Below are positions 16,401-24,466 of a stretch of 64,000 nt of DNA, piece by piece (the stretch's first letter is position 1; every line of letters starts with the position of its first letter). The stretch comes from Echinicola shivajiensis (GTDB lineage Bacteria; Bacteroidota; Bacteroidia; Cytophagales; Cyclobacteriaceae). The DNA is taken from contig NZ_JAHHZM010000010.1 of the NCBI RefSeq assembly GCF_018642165.1, positions 1 through 64,000 on the forward strand, read 5' to 3'. Position numbers and translations under genes: made by a program. The notes beneath the pieces are model-generated. The model had not been told where the DNA came from, did no database searches, and saw nothing but the letters and a program-made list of their open reading frames with translations.

Positions 16401-17711
16401 CTCATTGCTTTGCGGATCTATGATCCTTTTGAAGCGGTTAATTTCATCGGTTTGCCCTCTTTGGGTTTTGTCGTAGTTCCAGTGATCAACTAAGATTTTA
16501 CTGTCCTTATAGTAAAATGGAATGGCTTTATCTCCTAAATTTCCTTTAATTACCGAAGGGGTAATTGCTATTTCCACATTGGGATTTTGGAAGGTGAAAA
16601 GCATTAATTTCATCCTTTCCAATAGACTATTAAGCCTGGAGGTTACTGAAGTATCCCCGGTAATAGGTGATTTATAAAATCCATGTCGGAATTTTTTTTT
16701 ATTGTCATTATCTGTGACCCTACCGAGCATAATGTGCTTAGGGAAAGCATCAATATCAGGTAGACAAGTAGCATTTAAGGCATACAGTGTATCTACAATT
16801 TCATGATAAGTGCTTATTACATCTCTTAGCCAGTCATATTGGTACTGGAAATAATTGACATAACTTGAGTTCGGCTTTTTCAGGAATATTTTTAATCGTT
16901 CGGTAATATTGGATGGCAATCCTAGGAAGTTGGATAAGGAATTCATACCATCAGCAAGCCCATCAATATCCGTTGACATGATGGCTTTATAATAACTGTC
17001 CTCAAGTTTTTGTAAATCTTGGGTGTTGGCTTTTGATAATAGTACCCTTTTGAGTTTGATTTTCTTTAAAGAGCTATAGAGTGTTTTGATATCAAGCTTT
17101 TGGTAGACCCCGTCATTGTCCATCAAATGCTTGGCTCCTTCTTCATCTGTCAATAGCACATGGAGTCTTGCCACCTGTTCCACTCCTTGGTTATCACAAT
17201 TAATTCCACTACACATGTCCGCCTCAAGTGCGTAGGTTTCCAAATAAAGAAGGGCAATTTTATCTGCCAAGCCTTCTAAATTGCTAAGAGGCTGGTCAGT
17301 CTCTATAGCCTGATCTTCAGGTACGATTTTCCACAAATTTATTTTGGACTCAGCCAGCTTAAACTTTTCATAATTGCTGTTCTTATCCTCAAACAATCTG
17401 TAATGGGTATAATCCACATGGCCCTCTACCATCTTATATCCAGAAACGTCTGGATCTTCAGATTCTTGGAGTAATTTAAGCAAGTCACCATCTGTGGTCA
17501 CACCAATCCCCTGTGTTAGTCGGATAATGCTGCTGAGTGGACGGCTGAGCTTAAATCCACAAACTATTCCTACGCCATTTAAAAATACACGGGTAAGCCT
17601 ATCCTGATCCTCAAAAAATGATATGGATTCATTTAATTGGGTATGCGTTAATACCTGATCTACTTTGTAGGTATGGTATTGAGTGGTTATGATACTTAAT
17701 TTATTAGCCAT
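13443..17711 (-). CDS. Large PKD-domain protein of the eCIS baseplate region
   Basis: A 1422-aa protein without a signal peptide. The N-terminal 400 residues (ITTQYHTYKVDQVLTHTQLN, FLNGVGIVCGFKLSR) have the look of a structural phage-tail-type protein. The middle is helical and rich in acidic and lysine residues. Around residue 900-1250 there are Ig/PKD-like beta modules, with VWDFGDGTQSTDKSP near residue 1020 as a clear PKD motif. The C-terminal 150 residues are helical. It lies between the Afp12-like wedge gene (11-base gap) and the tape-measure-type gene (adjacent), where Afp-type loci usually carry the tail fibre. It may be a baseplate cage or a surface-contact protein; I recognise no direct homologue. 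Confidence 0.6.
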   Translation of the reverse strand: MANKLSIITTQYHTYKVDQVLTHTQLNESISFFEDQDRLTRVFLNGVGIVCGFKLSRPLSSIIRLTQGIGVTTDGDLLKLLQESEDPDVSGYKMVEGHVDYTHYRLFEDKNSNYEKFKLAESKINLWKIVPEDQAIETDQPLSNLEGLADKIALLYLETYALEADMCSGINCDNQGVEQVARLHVLLTDEEGAKHLMDNDGVYQKLDIKTLYSSLKKIKLKRVLLSKANTQDLQKLEDSYYKAIMSTDIDGLADGMNSLSNFLGLPSNITERLKIFLKKPNSSYVNYFQYQYDWLRDVISTYHEIVDTLYALNATCLPDIDAFPKHIMLGRVTDNDNKKKFRHGFYKSPITGDTSVTSRLNSLLERMKLMLFTFQNPNVEIAITPSVIKGNLGDKAIPFYYKDSKILVDHWNYDKTQRGQTDEINRFKRIIDPQSNEPIEPLEYDSDEVDFYRIEGHQGKSYNQALINIMDKIKTYNLDFDVKALSINQVLESIKMEDYKCHFEDLMLLMEAWNDEISCITGKISQFFSSLDIKKLMAASSVESAETVTPKVEMAEPLYKAYEPKSITIEDVAALINSGKISLAEAQRLYPYLFEATKDYKTESRSSIQESISKNISSDSESLGIVFDSTIKKEDTPYYSYNDIKVAAEKEAVNYIKDIEISEDYKKAFIDKPIEIIAASYDISNYIPERLFELDDFYIDKYETSIESLCNKLKEFSKSLDKLDISDRLKSYYQSQALFYSSICCAANKLKILQAEIDSRKKTILEGLQLSNFLEHHPGLDHQAGVTKGGTFVLVYFSRERRAVKKSISGLSIMEKWGESKEAVYEKADYGSIAEKYDLFKDPTKLEDDLLTLKKALSGDKSLSSISGLTKGQLKSSLKDGTVMADFMLPYRCCSDCSPINFIVPRPVVYLNLSEDTYCLGLDQAPIGFEVIPVGGTIKVVDEVPGVIVGSNAISIDASLFPIDKLGQPINFTVNDEPTSAKITVYQSPVFALNLPDGPVSDPTILFSATPIFEEANYVWDFGDGTQSTDKSPQKVYQLPVNDENKLPVSLTITPKNGACPSTVTGEIIFEEPVEEVRLDLNPREICRDAQINPIAFTVVPEDGVVTGEAVQNTANGYVFNPLLVSDINLGKELKFKVNGQETDLTVRVYERPNINFTSFVNTDPTSGTSILSLSVTTPFPNGTSYHWFLDDKPLSPTTKTNISQKLSPDLKRVSVRVMVELDNVCEQASSETITIDINDGSGNCIDEGTRFIQLENKRFSTYLNSEEFKNLNGSAQDIFKRAIEAMDIISDKALSFVSGEMNTNLSENIIPFAKELHKYILEMDSENGPEMPKVKDLYKSYVKIFYTIIKCQDTSNFEKFRNEFETNILKIISDQMVLLKQKGIKLDIEGTLVNYYSALINEFDGIDYIQDAIRAQAKTLS

Positions 17712-17722
17712 GACGGTATGGA

Positions 17723-20527
17723 TTAAAGTGTTCCCAGATTCGTTTTTCCTAAAATTAATTTTCCATCAAGATCTTCGTTTTCATCCTCGCAATCGTATAA
17801 ACGACCCGTAGGATAAATGGTGTGAAGTCCTGTCAGGGAGCTGGTCATTTCGTTCAATACTTGGTTGTATTTGTTCATTGAAGGAATGCTTTCCTTTCTT
17901 TTATGGATATCTGTCAGTTCATAGAGGTAGGATTTATAAGCTTTCTCAAAGCGTACCAGTTGATTTTCCTTAAAAATTGGACTTTCAGGATTCTCTACAT
18001 CTTCTTGTGGTAGCTCTGGCTCCTCCCCCTTCCGGTATCCTATCCAGCAGATTTTTGCTACTATATGAACGGGAAGTTCCTCTCTAATGAGATTTTCTAA
18101 ATAATTCCTAAAGTCTTTATTGGCAAAGCGATAGGTAAAGCCAGGAAGAACAATGCTTACCCTGAAGGAAAATGGATCGATCAACTTACAAGAAGCATAA
18201 TCGTCTGAGCAAAATGGCAGGAAATTTCCACTCACATAGTCCTTGCCAGCCTCCTCTTGTTTTTTCTTATAATTTGCATCCAGAGTGCTTGGTCTGAGGA
18301 GTATGTGCTCAACCAAATAAATACCTTCTTCAGTAAATGTGTGTTTGATATAGTCCAATAATGATAATGCACCATTTATGGCTTCGTCTCTATTGGGATA
18401 ATAGGTGTATTGCTTGGCAATAATAAAATCAGGATTGGATTGAGGTTCAATTGCTCGATTGACGATGTCAAAGCTGAATTTTTCTGATGTGGCTGCTTTG
18501 TGAAAGTGAAAGCTCCCAGTTAAGTATTCAGTGTCATTTTCTTCTTCTTTTTTGAGACTTTCAAGGTCTTTACCAGATGTCTCAAGAATTTTGAGAATGG
18601 CAAAGTACATTTCCTTACCTGCAGCATTATAACTTGGATAGGAAGTAGTGGCCGAAAGCAAAATATTACCTTCCTCTCCTCTCAATCTCCAGCGATAGAC
18701 CCAATCACCATCTATTTGTTCATATTTATAAATTTCCACAGCAGTGTCCGAAAGATCCCTTCTGCTATAGTCCTTTATACCCACCAATTTGGCAATTCTC
18801 CTTTGGGCTCCTGATACATTGCATGTGTCCCAGAGGCACTTTTTTTCCTTATCGTAATAATCGAATGCTTCTCCCCTCTCTCTACTAATTTCTTTATACT
18901 CTTTAAGGAAACGCTGTTTGTCCTGTAATACCACTTCATCAGTGCTGGCACCATAGAGGAACTTCATCAAAAATGCATAGTTGCCGAAGTTTTCTGCAAA
19001 TCTGGCTATCAGATGATCCATCAGTTTATTCCTCCGCTCAACAGTGTCATCCAATAGACCTATTGTGTCTTCTGTTAGCTTTTCATCATCTCCAAGTGCA
19101 TATGGGTTTTTAAATAGCTTATCAGCATCCTTTATATCTTTAACTGCTTGGGTAAAATAGGTGATATTGGGGCCTTGGTATAAAGAAAGTAGCTCCTTGA
19201 TTTTTTCTAGATGTTTGAAATAGGATGCCAAAATTTGATCAAAAAATAACAAATAGCCTTTTAGCTGACGGGCAAGCACCTCTCTTTTCTCACCTAGATT
19301 TTGAGGTAGTCCTTTGTCACTCAATCCGTATGTTTCTGGAAAGTCATGTTGGATAGAGCTATAATCTCCCCAGTTGGCAAAGGTTCCTTGCGGGATTTCC
19401 GGCTCAGGATTTTTCCCGGCCTTTTCGTTAAGATCAGCTCTTGCCTGGAGGATTTTTCCTTTATAATCTGCTACCCTTGTTTGATTAATATTGACAGGTA
19501 ATACGCCTTTGAAATAATTAATGGTCGTCTTCTTACAAAGTTTTGGCTTTTTGCCCTCGGGAATACAGATTACCCATTTGTTGGGATCTGTTCCATCCTT
19601 ATCATCACAATTTCCCAAAGTGATATCCTTTACCACTTTCACACCGGAAACGCCCATGATGATATTGATGATATCGGAAAGTCGTACCTCTTTTCGTAAT
19701 GCAGAGGCTTTTAGTTCTTTGGTATCTATAAATCCATTGGCTAGAAAGGGACCTTCAAAGATTTCATCCATGGCATAGCCCTTTTGTATCATTTCCTTTA
19801 ATGAGTAATGACGGGGGGCAGGAGCCATATAATCTTCCAAAGCGACAATTATCTGAGCATGGACCAATTCCTCATCAGCTTCAGGATTTACTTCTACATT
19901 GGCACAGACGGAGACAGGCTCTGAAGGTACTTTTTTTACTTTTACTAAATCTTCACAGAGATTCCTGTGCGCATGAAAGCGTTTAAAAATTTGTTCCTTT
20001 AATTCCTCTGAAAGTTCCTTTTGGGCATCATCGGTTTCTATCAGAATGCTATAAAGTCCCTTTAGATCGAACTGTGCTTTTTGATTTTCTTTTAAACCTT
20101 CTAAAATGCTTTCCTCGTAGGCTAATTTCTGGTTTTTTAGATCAGCAAATACAGTAACCTTTTCTTTTTTGATCCAGCAGTTTTTTATCCCATCGAGGTC
20201 AATAAACAGTTTTCTCAGATCATTTTCTGTAGTAGGTGCTGAAGGTAAAATATCGGCCACCTTGTAAAATTGTCCTTCAATTCCTCCATTCTTCTGGGCA
20301 ACTAAGTCTTCAATAGGCAGGTTAATGCGGTTACCTAAATCGGTGATCGCATAGCAAAGTACCTCCAACATGGTAATGCCAGGGTCATGGGTATTATAAT
20401 CAGTCCAGATTTTACTTCCTAATTCACGGATATGCCTGATTCCTTCTTCCCTCAAAAAGTGAAAGTCAAGATCATCCTTGGTGGAGGTGTTTCTGGCGAT
20501 ACTTTTATGATTGCTTAATGTTGACAT
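17723..20527 (-). CDS. eCIS baseplate wedge protein (Afp12-like)
   Basis: A 934-aa baseplate component of the Afp12/Pvc12 type, one of the two large wedge proteins that encircle the spike hub. The mark is SKIWTDYNTHDPGITMLEVL at residues 38-56, followed by CYAITDLGNRINLP, a segment conserved in eCIS wedge proteins and related to the J/gp6 family. The rest is mixed alpha-beta with a region (GYLLFFDQILASYFKHL, FAENFGNYAFL) typical of this class. It overlaps the upstream Afp11-like gene by 13 bases and is followed after 11 bases by the 1422-aa gene, so translation is probably coupled. Role assignment rests on family motif and on gene order. Confidence 0.86.
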   Translation of the reverse strand: MSTLSNHKSIARNTSTKDDLDFHFLREEGIRHIRELGSKIWTDYNTHDPGITMLEVLCYAITDLGNRINLPIEDLVAQKNGGIEGQFYKVADILPSAPTTENDLRKLFIDLDGIKNCWIKKEKVTVFADLKNQKLAYEESILEGLKENQKAQFDLKGLYSILIETDDAQKELSEELKEQIFKRFHAHRNLCEDLVKVKKVPSEPVSVCANVEVNPEADEELVHAQIIVALEDYMAPAPRHYSLKEMIQKGYAMDEIFEGPFLANGFIDTKELKASALRKEVRLSDIINIIMGVSGVKVVKDITLGNCDDKDGTDPNKWVICIPEGKKPKLCKKTTINYFKGVLPVNINQTRVADYKGKILQARADLNEKAGKNPEPEIPQGTFANWGDYSSIQHDFPETYGLSDKGLPQNLGEKREVLARQLKGYLLFFDQILASYFKHLEKIKELLSLYQGPNITYFTQAVKDIKDADKLFKNPYALGDDEKLTEDTIGLLDDTVERRNKLMDHLIARFAENFGNYAFLMKFLYGASTDEVVLQDKQRFLKEYKEISRERGEAFDYYDKEKKCLWDTCNVSGAQRRIAKLVGIKDYSRRDLSDTAVEIYKYEQIDGDWVYRWRLRGEEGNILLSATTSYPSYNAAGKEMYFAILKILETSGKDLESLKKEEENDTEYLTGSFHFHKAATSEKFSFDIVNRAIEPQSNPDFIIAKQYTYYPNRDEAINGALSLLDYIKHTFTEEGIYLVEHILLRPSTLDANYKKKQEEAGKDYVSGNFLPFCSDDYASCKLIDPFSFRVSIVLPGFTYRFANKDFRNYLENLIREELPVHIVAKICWIGYRKGEEPELPQEDVENPESPIFKENQLVRFEKAYKSYLYELTDIHKRKESIPSMNKYNQVLNEMTSSLTGLHTIYPTGRLYDCEDENEDLDGKLILGKTNLGTL

Positions 20528-23500
20528 TTTTCTTGGGAGTTTTCAGGTTCATTTTTACAAGTGACCGTAATCAGGTTAATATCATGTTCTTTGGCGGAAA
20601 CCAAAATTGATTTTGGATTGCTGGGCCTGATAAAATCTTTCTCAGACACCTCTTCGAATTTGGGTTCGCAAGGTGGAGAATCTGCCAATCGTTTCATTAA
20701 TATCAGATCTTCGAGATAGTCCACGTAAGCCAATTCCTCTAAATAATGGATCAATTGACTCCTGTGTAATGTAACACCAAATTCAACCGTCACTTTTTGA
20801 TCATAAGCCCAAGGGGAAAGGAAACGCTTGATATCTTCTTTGATTTGACCTAAATAAAAGCTGGTGTCCAAACCATCCTTGAATTTTACTTTAAGGCCGA
20901 CCTTTACTTCCTCATAATTGGGGTTGATGACTTTGGCTTGTACATGAAAAGTATTCAGCTCATTCACATAAGTTGCTACTTCATTTAAAGTTGCTTGGCT
21001 TACGCGGGGTTGATAAATATCAAATACAGACTGCTGAACAGTATCAGGAACCAAGATAATGGTGACATTTCCTGGGGATTGAAAGGAGGAAGAACAGGTA
21101 TGGTTAAGGCATTTTACCTTGTAGACTTTCGGGAATTCCTGTAAGATCAAATGCTCGTAATCCCAAAGTGTAATGGCCCTGCGTTTGTGCCTAAGTCGTT
21201 CACTAACTCTCCTATAATATGCTTCATCGGACTCTTGGACCTTACCATCTGTAGAGGGGTATGGTTGCTGGATAGATTTAACCCAGCTTAACCTTTCCTG
21301 AAGCTTACTGATAGTTTTTTCAGGAAGTCCTTTGGCTAAATGATCTCCAGAATTTCCTTGGTTTTCAAATACAGCTTCGACAGCCTGTGCTTTTATATCA
21401 ATCAGCTGGCATACAATGTCAAAAGGCTTAGCCATGGTAGCTTTTATCCAGTGAAGCCCTGAAGGTAGAATAGTATTGTCCTTAGTTGCCGCTTTCGGAA
21501 GTGAAAATTGGAAAATCCCGGATTCAAGAAAACGGGGTGTTTGGTTTTGAATGATTTCCCCAGTTTGGAAAACCTCCCACTTATTGTTTTTCAGGTATTT
21601 CCAATTGATCTTTTGGTTTCCGGTGAAGATGTCCTTTATACTTGGATTTTCACTACCCTCTAAAAACTGAAAATGAAGGGTTACCTGTTGCAGGTTTTTG
21701 GCATCTTCGAGTCCAATATATATTTCCCCGCCATGGCAATATTCAGGAACCAAATCCAACTCTGCATTGGTTTGACCAGAGGTAAATACTTGGTTGAACC
21801 CGAAGGGAGACTCATGGATTAAAGTGATATTATTTTCAGAAGATAAAGATCCAAAACTGATCGTATCACTAGCGTTATAGCTAAGACTTGGATTTTCCGC
21901 TAAAGGCGTATAAGGCTCATTGGGGATTTTGTCTATGGAAATATTGCGCCTATTGTGAATGGTGGCAACTGTTAGAAAATGCGGGTACTTTTCGTGGAGG
22001 AAAGAATTGTCCAAGGTGATTTTAAGCTCTTTTTTAAACGTGCTTTTCCATTCGTTACTGCCTAAATTAAATGTAAAGGTAGAATCATAAACACCTGCTT
22101 CTTCCTTGAACAGATCGTCATTATCGTTATTATGAGTCGGAATACTAGTGAAAGAAAAATAATCCAAATCTGTTATGATTGGGGAAATATTCCCTCCTGA
22201 ATCCCTCTCCCCATATTGGGAGTAATGACTTACCAAATTCTCAGGCGTATTCAGGTAATTCATTTGAAAAGTGAAATTGGTAATGGGCTTATTAGCCGCT
22301 TCAGGATATTTAACTATGAAGGAAGAACCTTTGCCAGGTCTTGGCCCAAAAGGGAAGAATGGTTTTTCAGGGTTAAGTACACCTAGATCATTTTCTAATT
22401 GTACATTGGAAATCCCTGAAACATCTGTAATGATCTTTAGATTTGATAAAGTGTTTTTATTGAGCAGTCTGTATAAATTATAACCTTCCTTTTGCTCGGT
22501 TTTGAATAATACCCTTAGTACAGGTTGGTCAACCAAATATTTCCCTTCATGGATTTCAGGATGATAAGGGATTACTGCAGGCTGTTCTGGTCCTAACTCG
22601 AATACCAATTTCAGTTTATTGCTATTTGCAGTAATTGAACTTTCAGCAATCAATTCCATTGGAGTACCGGATATCCATTCCTTTTCTCCTGTTAGCTCCA
22701 AGGATAATGCATTATTTAGGCCAAAGGAATTGACAGCGGTGGGAACAATATTATTGGCAAATGTAAATTCCAAGATCACCTTACGTGTACCCTCAGCCAA
22801 TTGAAACATTTCACTTGTTAAAGAAAAGCCCAATCTGGCCTTTGGAAGTGGAGGCAACTCGGTATTGGCATTGCAGATTTTGGTATAGCCAAAAGGCCAC
22901 CATTTTTCAGCTCCCTTCGGAAAGTCCTCCCCTTGACCATCATAGGAATTGGCCATAGGTGACATAACAAAGTTTCCTGTACTTAGCGAAGAATCTAGGG
23001 AATTTATATCTGCCTTATTAATGGAAATTTCGTTATAAATGCTTTTTATTTGGGCAACTTTGGTTTTGTTCAGCACTGTTTCTGTCACTGTAACATAGTT
23101 CCTTTTCCTACCAGAACTGTCTTTGCCCCCGTCCAATATGGTGCCCTCTTCTAATTTTTCCTGGCTGGCATTTTTAGCCAATTCAAATATCAGATAAACA
23201 TGATCAGGTTGTATTGGTTTTTTGTCTATCTGAAGAATTTTGTGATAATAATAATCGAGGTGCCTTTTCGTGATGCCATTAAATCGCTTTTTACTGAATT
23301 CCAATAATTTGAGAAAGGCTACAAAAAGGGTGAGATGAGGTGTTAGTTTTCCTGTAAGGTCTTGATCCTCCAGAAATTCAGCTATCTCAATTTTCAGTTT
23401 TTCTATTACGCCATCTTTTTCCAATTCATCGATGTCGCCAGGATTAGAAATGAAAGTTATAAAGAATTTTCGCCAATCTCCTGAAGGCTCAAGAGATAAC

Positions 23501-23676
23501 TTATTGGGAAAAAAGTTTAATTGTTTTGAAAAGTTAAGCGCAAAGATTATCCAATCTCTCAGGTCAAAATCGTGCAATTGCACACTTTCTGGGGAAAGTT
23601 TGGGGGCTTGCAGCTCAGTTCTTCCAGTACCGTCTCTTTTGAGTATGTTGACTATATGATTGCAATTTGCACTCAT
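20515..23676 (-). CDS. eCIS baseplate J-like wedge protein (Afp11-like)
   Basis: A 1053-aa baseplate protein of the Afp11/Pvc11 (baseplate J, T4 gp6-related) family. The C-terminal third shows the J-type core: PYPSTDGKVQESDEAYYRRV followed by SERLRHKRRAITLWDYEHLI and LQEFPKVYKVKCLNH, then the VKVGLKVKF and FLSPWAYDQKVTVEFG segments. Length fits eCIS members (900-1100 aa). It lies 13 bases after the gp25 gene and overlaps the Afp12-like gene, which keeps the canonical baseplate order. No signal peptide; it acts in the cytoplasmically assembled particle. Confidence 0.9.
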   Translation of the reverse strand: MSANCNHIVNILKRDGTGRTELQAPKLSPESVQLHDFDLRDWIIFALNFSKQLNFFPNKLSLEPSGDWRKFFITFISNPGDIDELEKDGVIEKLKIEIAEFLEDQDLTGKLTPHLTLFVAFLKLLEFSKKRFNGITKRHLDYYYHKILQIDKKPIQPDHVYLIFELAKNASQEKLEEGTILDGGKDSSGRKRNYVTVTETVLNKTKVAQIKSIYNEISINKADINSLDSSLSTGNFVMSPMANSYDGQGEDFPKGAEKWWPFGYTKICNANTELPPLPKARLGFSLTSEMFQLAEGTRKVILEFTFANNIVPTAVNSFGLNNALSLELTGEKEWISGTPMELIAESSITANSNKLKLVFELGPEQPAVIPYHPEIHEGKYLVDQPVLRVLFKTEQKEGYNLYRLLNKNTLSNLKIITDVSGISNVQLENDLGVLNPEKPFFPFGPRPGKGSSFIVKYPEAANKPITNFTFQMNYLNTPENLVSHYSQYGERDSGGNISPIITDLDYFSFTSIPTHNNDNDDLFKEEAGVYDSTFTFNLGSNEWKSTFKKELKITLDNSFLHEKYPHFLTVATIHNRRNISIDKIPNEPYTPLAENPSLSYNASDTISFGSLSSENNITLIHESPFGFNQVFTSGQTNAELDLVPEYCHGGEIYIGLEDAKNLQQVTLHFQFLEGSENPSIKDIFTGNQKINWKYLKNNKWEVFQTGEIIQNQTPRFLESGIFQFSLPKAATKDNTILPSGLHWIKATMAKPFDIVCQLIDIKAQAVEAVFENQGNSGDHLAKGLPEKTISKLQERLSWVKSIQQPYPSTDGKVQESDEAYYRRVSERLRHKRRAITLWDYEHLILQEFPKVYKVKCLNHTCSSSFQSPGNVTIILVPDTVQQSVFDIYQPRVSQATLNEVATYVNELNTFHVQAKVINPNYEEVKVGLKVKFKDGLDTSFYLGQIKEDIKRFLSPWAYDQKVTVEFGVTLHRSQLIHYLEELAYVDYLEDLILMKRLADSPPCEPKFEEVSEKDFIRPSNPKSILVSAKEHDINLITVTCKNEPENSQEKCQH

Positions 23677-23689
23677 GCGTTAAATTGGT

Positions 23690-24100
23690 TTAGGTGTTGG
23701 TGCCTTCTTCCAAGTAAAATGGATAGACCATGTTATTTCGGGCATTGGTGGCCCTTACTCTGTACTGTAGATGGATCAGTAATTCTCCTTCCAGTTCATT
23801 GCCCTCGGTGATATCGATTTTTTCGGGATCAATTCTCGGCTCGTGGTATAAAATGGCATTTTTGATCAGCTCAATGACATAGGTCTTTACCGTTCTGTTT
23901 AAAGGACTAAAGAGTAGCTCATCTAGGTTACAGCCATAAGTAGGCTGCATGATACGTTCACCAATTCGGGTGCTGAACAATATTTCAAGACTCTTTTGAA
24001 TATCATCCACACCGGAAGTGGTTTTTGTTTGCCCAGATCCGATCTCAAATTCTGGGGGAAAACTCCATCCTGTGCCTAAAAAATCATCACTGTTCTCCAT
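23690..24100 (-). CDS. eCIS baseplate gp25-like protein (Afp9)
   Basis: A 136-aa protein of the GPW/gp25 family (Afp9/Pvc9), the small baseplate subunit that ties wedges to the first sheath ring. Diagnostic pattern: GTGWSFPPEF at the N-terminus, then QKSLEILFSTRIGERIMQP and TYGCNLDELLFSPLN, then a helix and two strands (LIHLQYRVRATNARNNMVYP). Size is typical. It is placed after PAAR (4-base gap) and before the Afp11-like gene, so the PAAR/gp25 order is swapped relative to Serratia afp9-afp10. Confidence 0.92.
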   Translation of the reverse strand: MENSDDFLGTGWSFPPEFEIGSGQTKTTSGVDDIQKSLEILFSTRIGERIMQPTYGCNLDELLFSPLNRTVKTYVIELIKNAILYHEPRIDPEKIDITEGNELEGELLIHLQYRVRATNARNNMVYPFYLEEGTNT

Positions 24101-24104
24101 GGTA

Positions 24105-24395
24105 TTATCCGATTAAAACTGTTGCTTCTCCTAATACTATTGTGCCACCATGAGCAGTGGAATCACCTAATCTAGCGGCAGGCATTCCACCAATCATTAC
24201 TGTGGAGGATCCCATAATAATGGTGTCAGGAGGCCCTGTACAGGTAGCCATATCTCCTACCCTTGCTGCAGGCATCCCACCGATTAATACGGTAGGTTCT
24301 CCTGGCGGCAATATGGGACCTCCTACATGAGGTACGGTTCCTGTTACCATTGGGCAAACATGCATATCATTTGCTCTAGCTGCTGGCATTCCCAT
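24105..24395 (-). CDS. PAAR-repeat spike tip protein (Afp10-like)
   Basis: A 96-aa PAAR protein that would cap the VgrG-like spike and sharpen the tip. Three repeats are evident, each with MPAARxxD: GMPAARANDMHVCP at the start, GGMPAARVGDMATC in the middle and GGMPAARLGDSTAHGG near the end, with histidine and cysteine residues that bind a metal at the tip. It has no C-terminal extension, so it is a plain tip, not a PAAR-toxin fusion. It follows the spike gene by about 70 bases and precedes gp25 by 4. Confidence 0.94.
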   Translation of the reverse strand: MGMPAARANDMHVCPMVTGTVPHVGGPILPPGEPTVLIGGMPAARVGDMATCTGPPDTIIMGSSTVMIGGMPAARLGDSTAHGGTIVLGEATVLIG

Positions 24396-24466
24396 AGTGA
24401 TAGCTGTTAGTTTATAGGTTTAAAACTTTAGATTCTCTTTCTAATAAATACTAGGTAATTACTTTG

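Noticed and set aside
16691-16700. Run of nine T (A on the coding strand) in the 1422-aa gene as a phase-variable tract
   Set aside because: It encodes a Lys run in an AT-rich genome, the frame is intact, and tracts of this length are not exceptional here.
24105-24395. Regularly repeated GGCATTCCACC-like DNA that might suggest a small repeat array
   Set aside because: The repeats are codons of the three PAAR units of a single protein, not CRISPR repeats.
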